IMG/VR virus record: IMGVR_UViG_3300036766_001189
Location: 1 to 48,722 of that record
Origin: a virus
Length of the DNA stretch: 48,722 nt
Direction: 5' to 3' (one strand)
Shown: in pieces, positions 5,864 to 14,406 of the stretch
Position numbering within the stretch: the first letter of the stretch is position 1
Layout: the number at the start of each line of letters is the position of its first letter
The notes under the pieces: generated by a model
Told to the model about the DNA's origin: nothing
Databases searched by the model: none
Seen by the model: the letters and a program-made list of their open reading frames with translations, nothing else
Translations under genes and position numbers: made by a program

Positions 5864-8305
5864 ATGGCTGACATGACCGGACTGCCCCTCGAACGGAGGG
5901 CGCCTGCCCCGAAACCCCCTCTCTCGGGGGGTGCTGGTGGGAGGATGGCCCCGATGGCCCCGCCCGCGGAGGACATGGACGACGACACGCTGCTCGATCT
6001 GCATAAACGCCACAAGAAGGAGAGCTTCGACAACCGGTGGATCTGGGAACGCACCTGGATGCGGAATCTCCACTACGTCAATAACCGCCACTGGATCACC
6101 TACGTCCAGAAGTCAAACGAGTGGCGGGATGTGCGGCTGGCCAAGTGGGTGCCCAAGCCGGTCACCAACAAGGTGGGCGAAGGCACCCAAGCGTTGCGCG
6201 CGATGCTGGCGTCTGTCAACATCGGGGTGAATGTGCGCCCCGTGGGCGCGAACCCCGAGAACGTCGCGGTGGCCGCGGTCGGCGATGAACTGTCGCCCCT
6301 CCTGCACGAGGAGCATGACATGGACGCCGTCATGAACGAGGGCGACTTCTGGTTCATCGTGTGCGGCAACGTGTTCCTCCACACCTACCTCGAACGGGAC
6401 ATCAAGCACGGCTCCACCGAGGTGCCCTACGAGCAGTGTCAGATGTGCCAGGCGGTCAGTCCGGTGGATGCCACCACCACGGACGCCGGCCACACCTGCC
6501 CGGAGTGCGGGTCGCCCGATCTGACCCCCGCCATCGACCCCGAGACAGGCGCCCCCAAGGTGGACTACCTCCCCCAGGGGAAGGGCGTAACCTGCGCGTT
6601 GAGCCCTTTCGAACTGGCCTTCCCGAATACCTATGCGCGCTTCGCGGACGTGCCCTACGTTATCCGCTTGCGCTGGCGGTCGAAGGATTACTACGAGCAC
6701 AACCCCGTGCTGAAGCCGCAGGTCGCCCACATCAAGTGGGGCAAGGCGCCGAGCGAGCAGTCGTTGCAGTTGTTCCGATCGTTGCCCTTCCACAGTGACC
6801 TGGGGGTGGCGCCCTTCTTGGGTGTCGCGGGTGGCGCCTCCGAGGAGTTGGGCATCTCCGAGTATGAGCATTGGATCCGGCCGTGTGACCAATACCCCAA
6901 GGGGCTCGTGTTCAGGGTGGTGGGGGACAACGCGCCGATCATCCTCCATCTGGAGGAGGACGAGGCCATTCCTGGCCCGCTCCCGTATGTAGACGCGACG
7001 GGACAGCCGGTGTTCACCTTCGACCACGCCGCGTTCGAACAACGAGGCGGACGCGTCTATGGCACCTCGCCCCTGGACTCGATCATCCCCAAGCAGAACC
7101 AGCTCAACCAACTCGACTCGATGATGCAGATGATCATTCAGCGGACGGCGAACCCGCTGTGGCTCGTACCGAAGGGGGCGGAAATTGAGAAATTCACGGG
7201 AGAGCCGGGCCTCGTCGTCAAGTGGAACCCTCTTACTGTTGGCGGGTCCGCTAAACCTGAACGCCTGGATGGCATCGGCCCTGGCGCGTGGATGTTCCAG
7301 GTGCGGGAGATGTATCTCAAGGATATCGAGGAGGGGCTCGGGACATACGATATCGTCAAGGGATCGAAGCCAGCGGGCGTAGAAGCGTTCTCCGCGATGC
7401 AACTTCTGGTGGAACGGAGTCAGTCGCGATTCGCGACCGCCTTCAAGGCGCGCGGCAACCTCTACAAGTCCTGGTATAAGTTCGCGCTCGAGCTGGAGCG
7501 GGAGTTCGGCCCCGATGAGCGCACCCGGAATGTGTTGAGCCCGGCCCGCACCTGGACCCACAAGATGTTCAAGAACGCGGATCTCCAGGGATCCTTCTCG
7601 GTGGTGGTCGAGGATGGGTCGATGACGCCCAAGACGACCCTCGGGATGCGGGCCTCCATCGAGCACCTCAATTCGTTGCGCTTCCTGGATCCGAACGACC
7701 CCGATCAGCGGTATCGCGTCTTCCAGAAGTTCGGCCAGACGGACCTGGCCCCGTCGCTTGACATTCACATGCAGGCCGCGCTCCGCAAGCAGCAGGCGTT
7801 CGAGGAGTGGGCGCAGAATCCCGAGGCGCAACAACAATCCATGCAGCAGGCGCAACAGGCGGTCATGCAGTATCAGCAACAGGTGGCCGCGATCCCGCCA
7901 CCACCGGAACCGACCGTCGCCGGCCCGGATGGGCAGCCGATGCCCGCGCCAGCTCCCGACCCCGCCGCAATGCTGCCCCCGCCGCCTAGCCCCACGAAAT
8001 TCACGCCTCTCGCGTGGAAGCCGTGGTTCTCGGCGCCCATCCACAAGCAGGAATTCCTGAAGTGGGCCAACAGCGACAAGGTCATCGAGATGGTCAGCCA
8101 GAACCCCGCGCTAGAGGCGCTCCTGGTGGCCCATCTCACCGAGATGGATGGGGCACTCGCCCAGATCCAGATGCAACAGGCGCAGGCGCAGGCTGGCCCC
8201 CCGAAACCCGGTGGCGCCGGTCAGGCCATGAGCAACAGCAACCACGAGTCGGGCGGGTCGCAGAACGCCGGCAACCACGCCGCGAAACCACAGGGGGTGT
8301 CGTAA
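5864..8305 (+). CDS. Portal protein with embedded zinc ribbon
   Basis: 813 residues. The portal is the dodecameric ring through which DNA enters and leaves the head. The assignment rests on size, position after TerL, an internal segment rich in aromatic and Asn/Gln residues (the block around residues 405-425 has the QNQLNQLDS pattern typical of portal stems) and a Gln/Pro-rich C-terminus of the podovirus type. C192-x2-C195 and C212-x2-C215 form a zinc ribbon inside the N-terminal half, an unusual insertion. The stop overlaps the next ATG by one base. Confidence 0.88.
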   Translation: MADMTGLPLERRAPAPKPPLSGGAGGRMAPMAPPAEDMDDDTLLDLHKRHKKESFDNRWIWERTWMRNLHYVNNRHWITYVQKSNEWRDVRLAKWVPKPVTNKVGEGTQALRAMLASVNIGVNVRPVGANPENVAVAAVGDELSPLLHEEHDMDAVMNEGDFWFIVCGNVFLHTYLERDIKHGSTEVPYEQCQMCQAVSPVDATTTDAGHTCPECGSPDLTPAIDPETGAPKVDYLPQGKGVTCALSPFELAFPNTYARFADVPYVIRLRWRSKDYYEHNPVLKPQVAHIKWGKAPSEQSLQLFRSLPFHSDLGVAPFLGVAGGASEELGISEYEHWIRPCDQYPKGLVFRVVGDNAPIILHLEEDEAIPGPLPYVDATGQPVFTFDHAAFEQRGGRVYGTSPLDSIIPKQNQLNQLDSMMQMIIQRTANPLWLVPKGAEIEKFTGEPGLVVKWNPLTVGGSAKPERLDGIGPGAWMFQVREMYLKDIEEGLGTYDIVKGSKPAGVEAFSAMQLLVERSQSRFATAFKARGNLYKSWYKFALELEREFGPDERTRNVLSPARTWTHKMFKNADLQGSFSVVVEDGSMTPKTTLGMRASIEHLNSLRFLDPNDPDQRYRVFQKFGQTDLAPSLDIHMQAALRKQQAFEEWAQNPEAQQQSMQQAQQAVMQYQQQVAAIPPPPEPTVAGPDGQPMPAPAPDPAAMLPPPPSPTKFTPLAWKPWFSAPIHKQEFLKWANSDKVIEMVSQNPALEALLVAHLTEMDGALAQIQMQQAQAQAGPPKPGGAGQAMSNSNHESGGSQNAGNHAAKPQGVS

Positions 8306-8448
8306 TGGAGCACGGGGAAGGGACGCGTGTGTGCTGGATGTGCGGCGCACGGCATACGGCCTCCATGTCGATGAGGTTTTGCTCGTGGTCATGCCGGGAG
8401 GTCTACCGCTGGCGGATGCGGATGGGGTTCGTTGTCAACAAGGGATAG
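8305..8448 (+). CDS. 47-residue zinc-finger mini-protein
   Basis: Starts at ATG 8305 within the portal stop (TAATG). Two Cys pairs, CWMC at residues 10-13 and CSWSC near residue 26, are followed by an Arg/aromatic helix. This is a minimal treble-clef or zinc-ribbon layout. Role unknown; its place between portal and scaffold suggests head assembly or regulation. Confidence 0.65.
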   Translation: MEHGEGTRVCWMCGARHTASMSMRFCSWSCREVYRWRMRMGFVVNKG

Positions 8449-8452
8449 CGGC

Positions 8453-8481
8453 TTGCACACTTCGTGCCAGCAGGATACACT
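8453..8481 (+). promoter_or_regulatory. Sigma70-like promoter for scaffold and capsid
   Basis: TTGCAC at 8453-8458 and TACACT at 8476-8481 are separated by exactly 17 bases, the optimal spacing. It sits in the first real gap of the late arm (8449-8560), directly upstream of the two genes needed in highest amount. An extra promoter here would raise scaffold and capsid output. Confidence 0.5.
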
Positions 8482-8560
8482 AGAGAAGTAACACCTCGAT
8501 CGTGGCAAACACGCCAATTTCCACCGCGGAACCAGACCGCGATACCAAGGGTTGAAGATC

Positions 8561-9418
8561 ATGGCAAACGACGTCGTCGATTCGGGTTCAGGATCAGTAA
8601 CACCCCCGGTGACACCTCCTCCCTCTGGCGGGAGTATCGCGCCAGTAGTGACACCCCCGGTGGCGGACAAGACCTTTTCCTTCAAGGAGGATCGGTCGGA
8701 TTGGATTCCGCGCACACGCCTGAACGAACAAGGACAGCGGCTCACGGCGGCGGAGCAGCGAGCGGTCAAGGCAGAAGGCGACCTGGAGTCGGAACGCGCG
8801 CGGGTGCGAGCCCTCGCGGGTGTCCAACCACAGGATCCGGCCGCGGCCGAAGAAGAGCAGCTTCGCGCCGCGTTGTATAAACTCGTGCCAGGTCTCAAGC
8901 ACCTGGAGAAGTTCACGGCCGAACAACTCGAAGACGTGATGGACGCGGCGAACACCGCGCGCTCGGCATCCTCGGCCCAGTGGGAGCGCCACGCGCTCGG
9001 CATGCTGGAGTCGGCGGAAACCGAGATCGCGAAGGCGATGGGGATTGAGAAACTGACCCCGCGCCAGACGCAGCGCATCCGATCCGCCTACATCGAGGAA
9101 GCGGAGCAGGCCGCACAGGCGCGAGCGCGAGCCACCCAGGCGGGTGACGCGCCGGACGCCACGAACTTCCTCACGCGACACGAACGCGGCGACAAGACAC
9201 TCGTGGCGGAGTTCGTCAAGAACTACCTCGACGATTGGTTCGAACCCGCGCGACGCAAACTCACCGCCACCACTGTCCAACGCACGACGCGACCAGTGCC
9301 GAGGGGCGAACGCACACGGCAGCTTCCTGCCGGGACGACCCCCAAGGTGGATCTCAACGACAAGCAGGCGTTCAAGGACGCCCTCATCGCGGCACGGAAC
9401 GCGAACGCGAACGCGTAA
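8561..9418 (+). CDS. Putative capsid scaffolding protein
   Basis: 285 residues from ATG 8561, with AAGGG about 10 bases upstream; an in-frame TTG at 8552 lacks this spacing. The N-terminus is a Pro/Ser/Val-rich repeat segment, the middle a long Ala/Glu/Arg helical region, and the C-terminus basic, a composition typical of scaffolds that guide capsid assembly and then leave. It directly precedes the major capsid gene. Assigned by composition and position rather than by a sequence motif. Confidence 0.75.
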   Translation: MANDVVDSGSGSVTPPVTPPPSGGSIAPVVTPPVADKTFSFKEDRSDWIPRTRLNEQGQRLTAAEQRAVKAEGDLESERARVRALAGVQPQDPAAAEEEQLRAALYKLVPGLKHLEKFTAEQLEDVMDAANTARSASSAQWERHALGMLESAETEIAKAMGIEKLTPRQTQRIRSAYIEEAEQAAQARARATQAGDAPDATNFLTRHERGDKTLVAEFVKNYLDDWFEPARRKLTATTVQRTTRPVPRGERTRQLPAGTTPKVDLNDKQAFKDALIAARNANANA

Positions 9419-9445
9419 CGCGCCCGGCCGCTCTGGAGTCACAAC

Positions 9446-10762
9446 ATGGCAGGCGTAGACACGACCGTCCTCTCTGGTTTGGAGAAGGACGTTTTCGAGA
9501 AGGGCGTCTCGGAGGGGGTCAACAACAAGTTCCCCCTCAAGGAATTCTTCGAGGCTGAGGCGACCGACGCGGAATACCTCGGCGGCGGCGGGCATATCTG
9601 GGCGCATCACACCGGGAGGAATGTGTCCCCGATGTTCGTGCGTGAAGGCGGGGCGTTTGCCTCGGCTGGCGCGCAGCGACACGTGAAGGGGCGCATCGAC
9701 ATCCGCAAGATGATGGCGCGGCTCTACATGACGGCGGAAGCGATGGAGTTCTACAACCGCTCGGAAGCGTCGTATGCGAATGCGATGGCGGACGAGAAGA
9801 CCCGGTTGGTGGATGACATTGCCTATCGGGAGGAGTTTGCCCTCGCGACGGATGGTCGCGGCATTCTCGCCCTCCTGACGGATGACCCCTCCACCTCGAC
9901 CGATCTGGACTTGGATCGTCCCGGCAATATCGGCTCGGCGGGCGGATCGTTCGGCAATCGCTACGTCCAGAAGGACATGTTCGTGGGCGCGGTGAACCCG
10001 ACCACGGGTGCGCTCCGAGCGGGCATCTCCCAGGTGAGCGCGGTCAACTCGGATGGCAGCGATGTCACCACGGCCGCGAGCATCAATGCCGCGTGGGGCA
10101 CCAACGACTACCTGGTGCAGGCGGCGAACGCCTCCGTCACCAGCGTGCTCGATACCAGCTACGAGGCCGCGTTCTGGGGCCTGCCGGCGCTGATCGACGA
10201 TGGCACGAACCGCGACAACTACTTCGGGATCCTCCGCAGCGATGCGCCGTCCCTGAAGTCGTATGTCGTGTCCAGCGCCGGGGCGTTCTCCCTCGACCTG
10301 GCGCAGCGCACGGCGGACGTCGTGAACCAGAAGCTCGGCGGCGAGATCGACACGATGGTCATGCACCACAGCGTGCGGCGTGAGTACATCAAGTTGCTGA
10401 ATGCGGATCGTCGCTACAGCGGCACCAACCTCCAGAACCCGAACGGCGGCACGGTCGCGATGAAGCAGGGGGATCTGTCCCTTGGTGAGGTCACGGTCAA
10501 GGCGGTGCGGTCGGTGGGTCTGGGCCAGGTCTACTTCCTGGATACGAAGCAGTCGGGCTTCAAGAAGTATGTCGGCGACGACGGCAAGTTCGAGGACCGC
10601 GATGGCTCGATCTGGCAGCGCGACGGGTCCGGCACGAGCGCCAAGCACGCCTTCGAAGCCTGGTGGTATTCGTGGAAGCAGTACTTCTGCACGAATCCGG
10701 GGTTCAACGCGCGGTGGGATGGTGTGACCGGCGCGACCCTTGTGGTTGTCCGTTCGGAATGA
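9446..10762 (+). CDS. Major capsid protein, HK97-type fold
   Basis: 438 residues following the scaffold gene and before a strong terminator. The N-terminal segment (residues about 30-130) has the alternating charged helix and strand pattern of the HK97 arm and spine helix, and the C-terminal third the beta-rich A domain. No delta-domain protease motif is seen, consistent with the separate scaffold gene. It forms the icosahedral shell. Fold is inferred from position, length and composition. Confidence 0.85.
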   Translation: MAGVDTTVLSGLEKDVFEKGVSEGVNNKFPLKEFFEAEATDAEYLGGGGHIWAHHTGRNVSPMFVREGGAFASAGAQRHVKGRIDIRKMMARLYMTAEAMEFYNRSEASYANAMADEKTRLVDDIAYREEFALATDGRGILALLTDDPSTSTDLDLDRPGNIGSAGGSFGNRYVQKDMFVGAVNPTTGALRAGISQVSAVNSDGSDVTTAASINAAWGTNDYLVQAANASVTSVLDTSYEAAFWGLPALIDDGTNRDNYFGILRSDAPSLKSYVVSSAGAFSLDLAQRTADVVNQKLGGEIDTMVMHHSVRREYIKLLNADRRYSGTNLQNPNGGTVAMKQGDLSLGEVTVKAVRSVGLGQVYFLDTKQSGFKKYVGDDGKFEDRDGSIWQRDGSGTSAKHAFEAWWYSWKQYFCTNPGFNARWDGVTGATLVVVRSE

Positions 10763-10807
10763 TCTGATTCTAAAGGACTTAGCGTCCTTTGGATACATAA
10801 CCTGATC

Positions 10808-10838
10808 GGGTCAGTCGCCTCGTGCGGCTGGCCCTTTT
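10808..10838 (+). terminator. Intrinsic terminator after the capsid gene
   Basis: GGGTCAGTCGC (10808-10818) pairs with GCGGCTGGCCC (10824-10834) over 11 bp including two G-T pairs, with a 5-base loop and a following TTTT. A second hairpin, AAAGGAC-N5-GTCCTTT, lies just upstream at 10772-10790 without a T-run. The pair probably limits read-through from the highly expressed capsid transcript. Confidence 0.6.
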
Positions 10839-10848
10839 GGGCTGTCCG

Positions 10849-10920
10849 GCCGATGTAGCTCAGCGGGTAGAGTGTTGCATTGTAGGCGACAGGTCGCCGG
10901 TTCGAGTCCGGCCATCGGCC
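10849..10920 (+). tRNA. tRNA-Thr(UGU)
   Basis: 72-base cloverleaf. Acceptor GCCGATG (10849-10855) pairs with CATCGGC (10913-10919). The D arm carries GCTC/GAGT, and the anticodon stem GTTGC/GCGAC encloses loop ATTGTAG with anticodon TGT at 10881-10883. The T arm is GCCGG-TTCGAGT-CCGGC. UGU reads ACA threonine codons; the GCCGA acceptor start also matches bacterial threonine tRNAs. CCA is not encoded at the exact 3' end, and the discriminator base is C, which is unusual for Thr tRNAs. The D stem is slightly short. Confidence 0.9.
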
Positions 10921-10948
10921 AACCACCCTGTAGGAGGGGGCAGTCGTT

Positions 10949-11380
10949 ATGGGCATTTTCTTCGAGCAGATCGAGGCGGTCAACCGCACCAGCAAGCCGC
11001 TGGAGATCATCTACGACGGGCAGCGGATCAACGTGCCCGCGAATTACACGCCCGCGGGGGTGCGCATCCCGGGGGTCATCACGATGGTACCCACGCAGGT
11101 GGTGCCCTTCGCCCTGAACCAGAACGTCCTGATGGGCAGCGAGGACGCGACCGACCCGAGTGACTTCCGGTCGTTGATTGGGTTTGTGGATCCGAAGGCG
11201 AAGCACGCGAAATCCTGGCACGACATCAGCTTCCTGGAGCAGAGTGAGAAGCTCACCCGCACGCCCCTCGAAGACGTGCTGGAAGACGCCACCTTGAAGA
11301 TCATCGTGCGTGGGAAGACCATTCCACGCGCGTCAGATGCGCATGTCGGGACCACCACCGCGCCCTTTGACATCCAGTGA
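10949..11380 (+). CDS. Hypothetical virion-region protein
   Basis: 143 residues, first protein gene after the tRNA, with a strong TAGGAGGGGG ribosome site. The beta-rich N-terminus (strands around IIYDGQRINVPANYTP) suggests a small beta-barrel. No family recognised; a capsid decoration or head-completion role is plausible from position. Its TGA overlaps the next ATG (TGATG). Confidence 0.7.
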   Translation: MGIFFEQIEAVNRTSKPLEIIYDGQRINVPANYTPAGVRIPGVITMVPTQVVPFALNQNVLMGSEDATDPSDFRSLIGFVDPKAKHAKSWHDISFLEQSEKLTRTPLEDVLEDATLKIIVRGKTIPRASDAHVGTTTAPFDIQ

Positions 11381-11949
11381 TGGACATCGCACCTACGCAC
11401 GCGAACTGGATCCCCGACGTGAATCGCTTCAATCTGGAAGCGCCTCCGGCCGGGTTCCTGACCGAGTTGCAGGCGTTCGACTCGGCGCTGGTCGTGGTGC
11501 CCAGCCGCTTCACGCGACGATATCTGTTGGCGAGGCGGCGGCACTACACCCGCGGGCTGGGGGACGTCGCGATGTTGGATAATCGGCACCCCGATACCAA
11601 TATGCTCTACGAATACGGACTGCTGCCGGTCGGGCATCTCAAGGCGTCCGGGTCGTGGGGATCGGCGACGTTGTTCGCGCAATTGCGGGCGCGGGATACG
11701 TGGGCCATCACGGGCGGGCCGACCGCGACCCTCCGCGATGCGGGCGAGAAGCTCGAACGGTTGGCCAACACGCTGGATGCGGCCGACGCCGCTCAGGAGC
11801 AGAAGGCGCACCGTGATCTCAAGGAGTCGTTCTACCATCGGGGTCGCGACGCATGGCGATCGATGCAAGCACGACTCGGTGCGCGCAATCAGCACGCACG
11901 CAGCACACCGTCTGTGACGCCACGGGCCATTCCGGCAAAGGCGTCCTAA
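11380..11949 (+). CDS. Hypothetical virion-region protein
   Basis: 189 residues from ATG 11380, coupled to the previous stop. An Arg-rich stretch near residue 50 (RFTRRYLLARRRHYTRG) is followed by a mixed alpha/beta part and a basic helical C-terminus. No recognised family. Position between capsid and adaptor suggests a minor head component. Confidence 0.7.
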   Translation: MDIAPTHANWIPDVNRFNLEAPPAGFLTELQAFDSALVVVPSRFTRRYLLARRRHYTRGLGDVAMLDNRHPDTNMLYEYGLLPVGHLKASGSWGSATLFAQLRARDTWAITGGPTATLRDAGEKLERLANTLDAADAAQEQKAHRDLKESFYHRGRDAWRSMQARLGARNQHARSTPSVTPRAIPAKAS

Positions 11950-12014
11950 CCCTCTGGATGAGCGGGCGCGGTCACGGCTAGACCGTTACGCGCACCGGCG
12001 AGGATTCTACTTCC

Positions 12015-12542
12015 ATGGCACTCACGACCGTCAACGCAAATCTCGCCTGGCAGGAGGCGAAAGTCGCCCTCTCCGGGCAGAGCACCACGACCCCCTTCGG
12101 AATTCCGCAGGTGGTCGCCAATCAGTTCGCGGCCCTGAAGGCGCATCTCGCGCAGTTCAAGGGCAACCCGAACCTCTTTTTCGCGCCTTTTCAGGCGACC
12201 GATGTTGATGATGCCTCGGGCGTGGTCGTCATGGGGTTCCCGGCCACCATCTACGGGGTGTTTGCCCGAAAGCTGGCCACCGGGGTCGATACGTACCTCT
12301 ACCTGATCGATGACGCGACGGATGACGCCTCGGCGGTGCTATCCACCGCGAGCGACACGCGAGTGGTGTTGCCGTTCATCGGCTCGCAGGACATCGCGAC
12401 GCTGTTCTATCCGGGTGGGCTGGCCATGGCGGCGGGTATCGTGGCCAAGGCGTACACCGATCCGGTGAGTTCCACCACGCAGAAGGATGCCAGCTCGGCG
12501 GACACGCCCAGCGGCTTCCTCATCATCGGCGATCCGCTGTAA
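12015..12542 (+). CDS. Hypothetical virion-region protein
   Basis: 175 residues with GAGG upstream of ATG 12015. Mixed alpha/beta composition with many Thr/Val/Ala residues and no charged tails, typical of phage virion proteins. No family recognised. It ends just before a strong intrinsic terminator, suggesting that 10949-12542 can be expressed as one unit. Confidence 0.7.
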   Translation: MALTTVNANLAWQEAKVALSGQSTTTPFGIPQVVANQFAALKAHLAQFKGNPNLFFAPFQATDVDDASGVVVMGFPATIYGVFARKLATGVDTYLYLIDDATDDASAVLSTASDTRVVLPFIGSQDIATLFYPGGLAMAAGIVAKAYTDPVSSTTQKDASSADTPSGFLIIGDPL

Positions 12543-12559
12543 GACGCAACGAGACCCTG

Positions 12560-12594
12560 AGGGGTGGTGGCTGGGCCTGCCGCCCCTCTTTTTC
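12560..12594 (+). terminator. Intrinsic terminator
   Basis: GAGGGGTGG (12560-12568) pairs with CCGCCCCTC (12581-12589) with one G-T pair; the loop is 12 bases and a run of five T follows. This is the best-formed intrinsic terminator seen in the window. Confidence 0.75.
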
Positions 12595-12610
12595 ATGACA
12601 GGAATGTCCA

Positions 12611-13222
12611 ATGGCGACGAAATACATTGAAAACATCGGCGCAGCCGCGGCAGGGAATGCGGCCACCGCGCTGGCCAACCAGCTCAAGGACGACTCGGCC
12701 GCGAACGTCGTTCCGTTCGTATGCGACGCGATCGACGGCACCCTCAAGTACTACGACCGCGTGAACAGCAAGGTGCGACAGATTGTCGCAGCCGGTGCGA
12801 TGCCCGTGAACGGGGCGGCCACGTTGACCGTCACCGAGGCGCTGCACAACGCGCGAACCATCCTCCTGAATGCGGTCGCGGGATTCGCCTCCACGCTGCC
12901 CGCGGCGACCGGCTCGGGCAACAAGTTCCGCTTCGTGGTGCAGACCACGCTCACTTCCGGGTCGTACATCATCACGTGCAGCGCGAACGGCGCGACCTTC
13001 ATTGGTGGGTATACCCAGAACGATACGGGTGATACGGCAGCCGCCACGGCCGACTTCTTCCCGGTGGTCGCTGGCGACAACACCTTCACGGGCACGTTGC
13101 TCGCGGGAGGGGGCACGAAGGGCGACTGGTTCGAAGTGGAAGACATCGCGACCAACGTGTATGCGTTCTCTGGCGCAAGCGTGGCCGCGACGGATCCCAC
13201 GACCCGCTTCTCGACGGTGTAA
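12611..13222 (+). CDS. Putative capsid decoration or head-fibre protein
   Basis: 203 residues. After an Ala-rich N-terminal helix the protein is beta-rich, with a stretch around residues 85-125 (the LLNAVAGFASTLPAATGSG block then alternating strands) that I associate with small phage surface proteins of unknown detail. No catalytic motif. Lies directly behind a terminator, so it may have its own promoter or depend on read-through. Confidence 0.6.
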   Translation: MATKYIENIGAAAAGNAATALANQLKDDSAANVVPFVCDAIDGTLKYYDRVNSKVRQIVAAGAMPVNGAATLTVTEALHNARTILLNAVAGFASTLPAATGSGNKFRFVVQTTLTSGSYIITCSANGATFIGGYTQNDTGDTAAATADFFPVVAGDNTFTGTLLAGGGTKGDWFEVEDIATNVYAFSGASVAATDPTTRFSTV

Positions 13223-13822
13223 GTGGCTGGACGGATCATCCAGATGCTCGGGGCGGCGCCCAACCTGGCGCTGACCCCGGACATCGGGGCGGAGCGGTGG
13301 TGCTTCAACAACCCGCGGGCCTATCGGGCCAAGGGGCTTCCCGCGGCGCTCACCACCTGGACGCGGTGGTTCAACCTGCATTCCACGGAGCACATCTACC
13401 GGACGTATCCCTCGTGGTGGGCGCAGACACATCGGGAGGATCAGGGCAAGCCGGTGTTCATGCGGGATGCGGACCTGCGGACCCCGGGCCAGGTGGCGTT
13501 TCCGGGGCAGAGGCTCCTGGACTGGTGTGGGACGCGATTCTTCACGTTCTCGCTTCCATGGGCCTTGGTGCTGGCGTGGTATGAACATACGCATGGCCAG
13601 CCGGTTGACCGAATCGACCTGTGGGGGTTCGAGTTGCGCCGGACGTGGCAGCACGCATTCGAACGACCGTGTTGCGCCTACTGGGTAGAGCGGATGCGAG
13701 CCGCGGGTATTGAGGTGTGGGTGCCTCCGGGCGTGGAGTTTGGTGAGCCGGGAGACCCGACGACGTATGTCGGCCCTCTCTATGGGTACGAGACAACGAA
13801 ACCGGTGGTCGTGCTGACATGA
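13223..13822 (+). CDS. Tandem family member 1 (unknown function, Rossmann-like pattern)
   Basis: 199 residues from GTG 13223, one base after the previous stop. First of four adjacent genes sharing the same order of motifs: a GAERWCFNN block near residue 22, WTRWFNLHS near residue 45, a DRIDLWG strand near residue 130, a YWVERMRAAGIEV helix-strand near residue 152 and a C-terminal GPLYGYET. The strand-Gly and helix-Gly-Ile-Glu-Val spacing resembles Rossmann-type proteins such as DUF115-like or sialyltransferase-like enzymes. That is a fold guess; no catalytic residues can be named. Confidence 0.75.
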   Translation: MAGRIIQMLGAAPNLALTPDIGAERWCFNNPRAYRAKGLPAALTTWTRWFNLHSTEHIYRTYPSWWAQTHREDQGKPVFMRDADLRTPGQVAFPGQRLLDWCGTRFFTFSLPWALVLAWYEHTHGQPVDRIDLWGFELRRTWQHAFERPCCAYWVERMRAAGIEVWVPPGVEFGEPGDPTTYVGPLYGYETTKPVVVLT

Positions 13823-14406
13823 GGGTCGTGCGCCTCTACGGCGTGTCGCACAACCTCCCGCTGGCCCCGCGACGTCGGGCCGACGAGGAGGTCTGGTGCC
13901 TGAACTACCACCAGCGGTATCGGTTCACCTGCAAGCGGGTGCTCGGAGAGTGGACCCGGTGGTTCAATCTGCACAGCCCGTCGCACATGCAGCGCACCTA
14001 TCCCGAGGGGGTCGCGTGGTATCGGACGCAAACGAAGCCCATCTACCTCCAGGAGGTGGACCCGACCATCCCAGGAAGTGTCGCCTTCCCGCGCGAGGCG
14101 GTGCAGCGGTATTTCGGGGCGAACGGTCAGCCCCAACGCTACTTCACCTGCTCGAATGCGTGGCTCATGGCACTGGCGATTCTGGAGGGGTTCGACCGCA
14201 TCGAACTGTGGGGGCACCAGATGCAGAAGGGTGCGGAATACGCGGCGCAGCGCCCCTGCTTCTTCTACTGGATTGAGGAGGCGCGGCGGCGAGGCATCGA
14301 GGTGATCATCCCGCCCGCGTCGCTCGGAGGGCCGGACGCCTCCTACGGAGAGGCCGGCGACCCCACCACCTACACAGGTCCGTTGTATGGCTACGAAACC
14401 TCGTAA
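13819..14406 (+). CDS. Tandem family member 2
   Basis: 195 residues, ATGA overlap with member 1. Carries all family motifs: WCLNY near residue 26, WTRWFNLHS near residue 45, FDRIELWG near residue 128, YWIEEARRRGIEV and GDPTTYTGPLYGYETS at the end. The C-terminal GDPTTY-x-GPLYGYET block is nearly identical to member 1, so these two copies are closest to each other. The copies are otherwise strongly diverged, so the duplication is old or under diversifying selection. Confidence 0.75.
   Translation: MRVVRLYGVSHNLPLAPRRRADEEVWCLNYHQRYRFTCKRVLGEWTRWFNLHSPSHMQRTYPEGVAWYRTQTKPIYLQEVDPTIPGSVAFPREAVQRYFGANGQPQRYFTCSNAWLMALAILEGFDRIELWGHQMQKGAEYAAQRPCFFYWIEEARRRGIEVIIPPASLGGPDASYGEAGDPTTYTGPLYGYETS

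Noticed and set aside
6113-8044. Leftward 643-codon open frame
   Set aside because: Antisense to the portal gene, with the same Arg/Gly/His-rich shadow composition.
8594-10798. Leftward 734-codon open frame
   Set aside because: It is fully antisense to scaffold and capsid genes, Arg/Leu/His-rich and without ribosome site; a codon-bias shadow in GC-rich DNA.
10822-11163. Rightward open frame across the tRNA
   Set aside because: Its GDRSPVRVRPS-like stretch is the typical translation of a tRNA T arm, not a protein.
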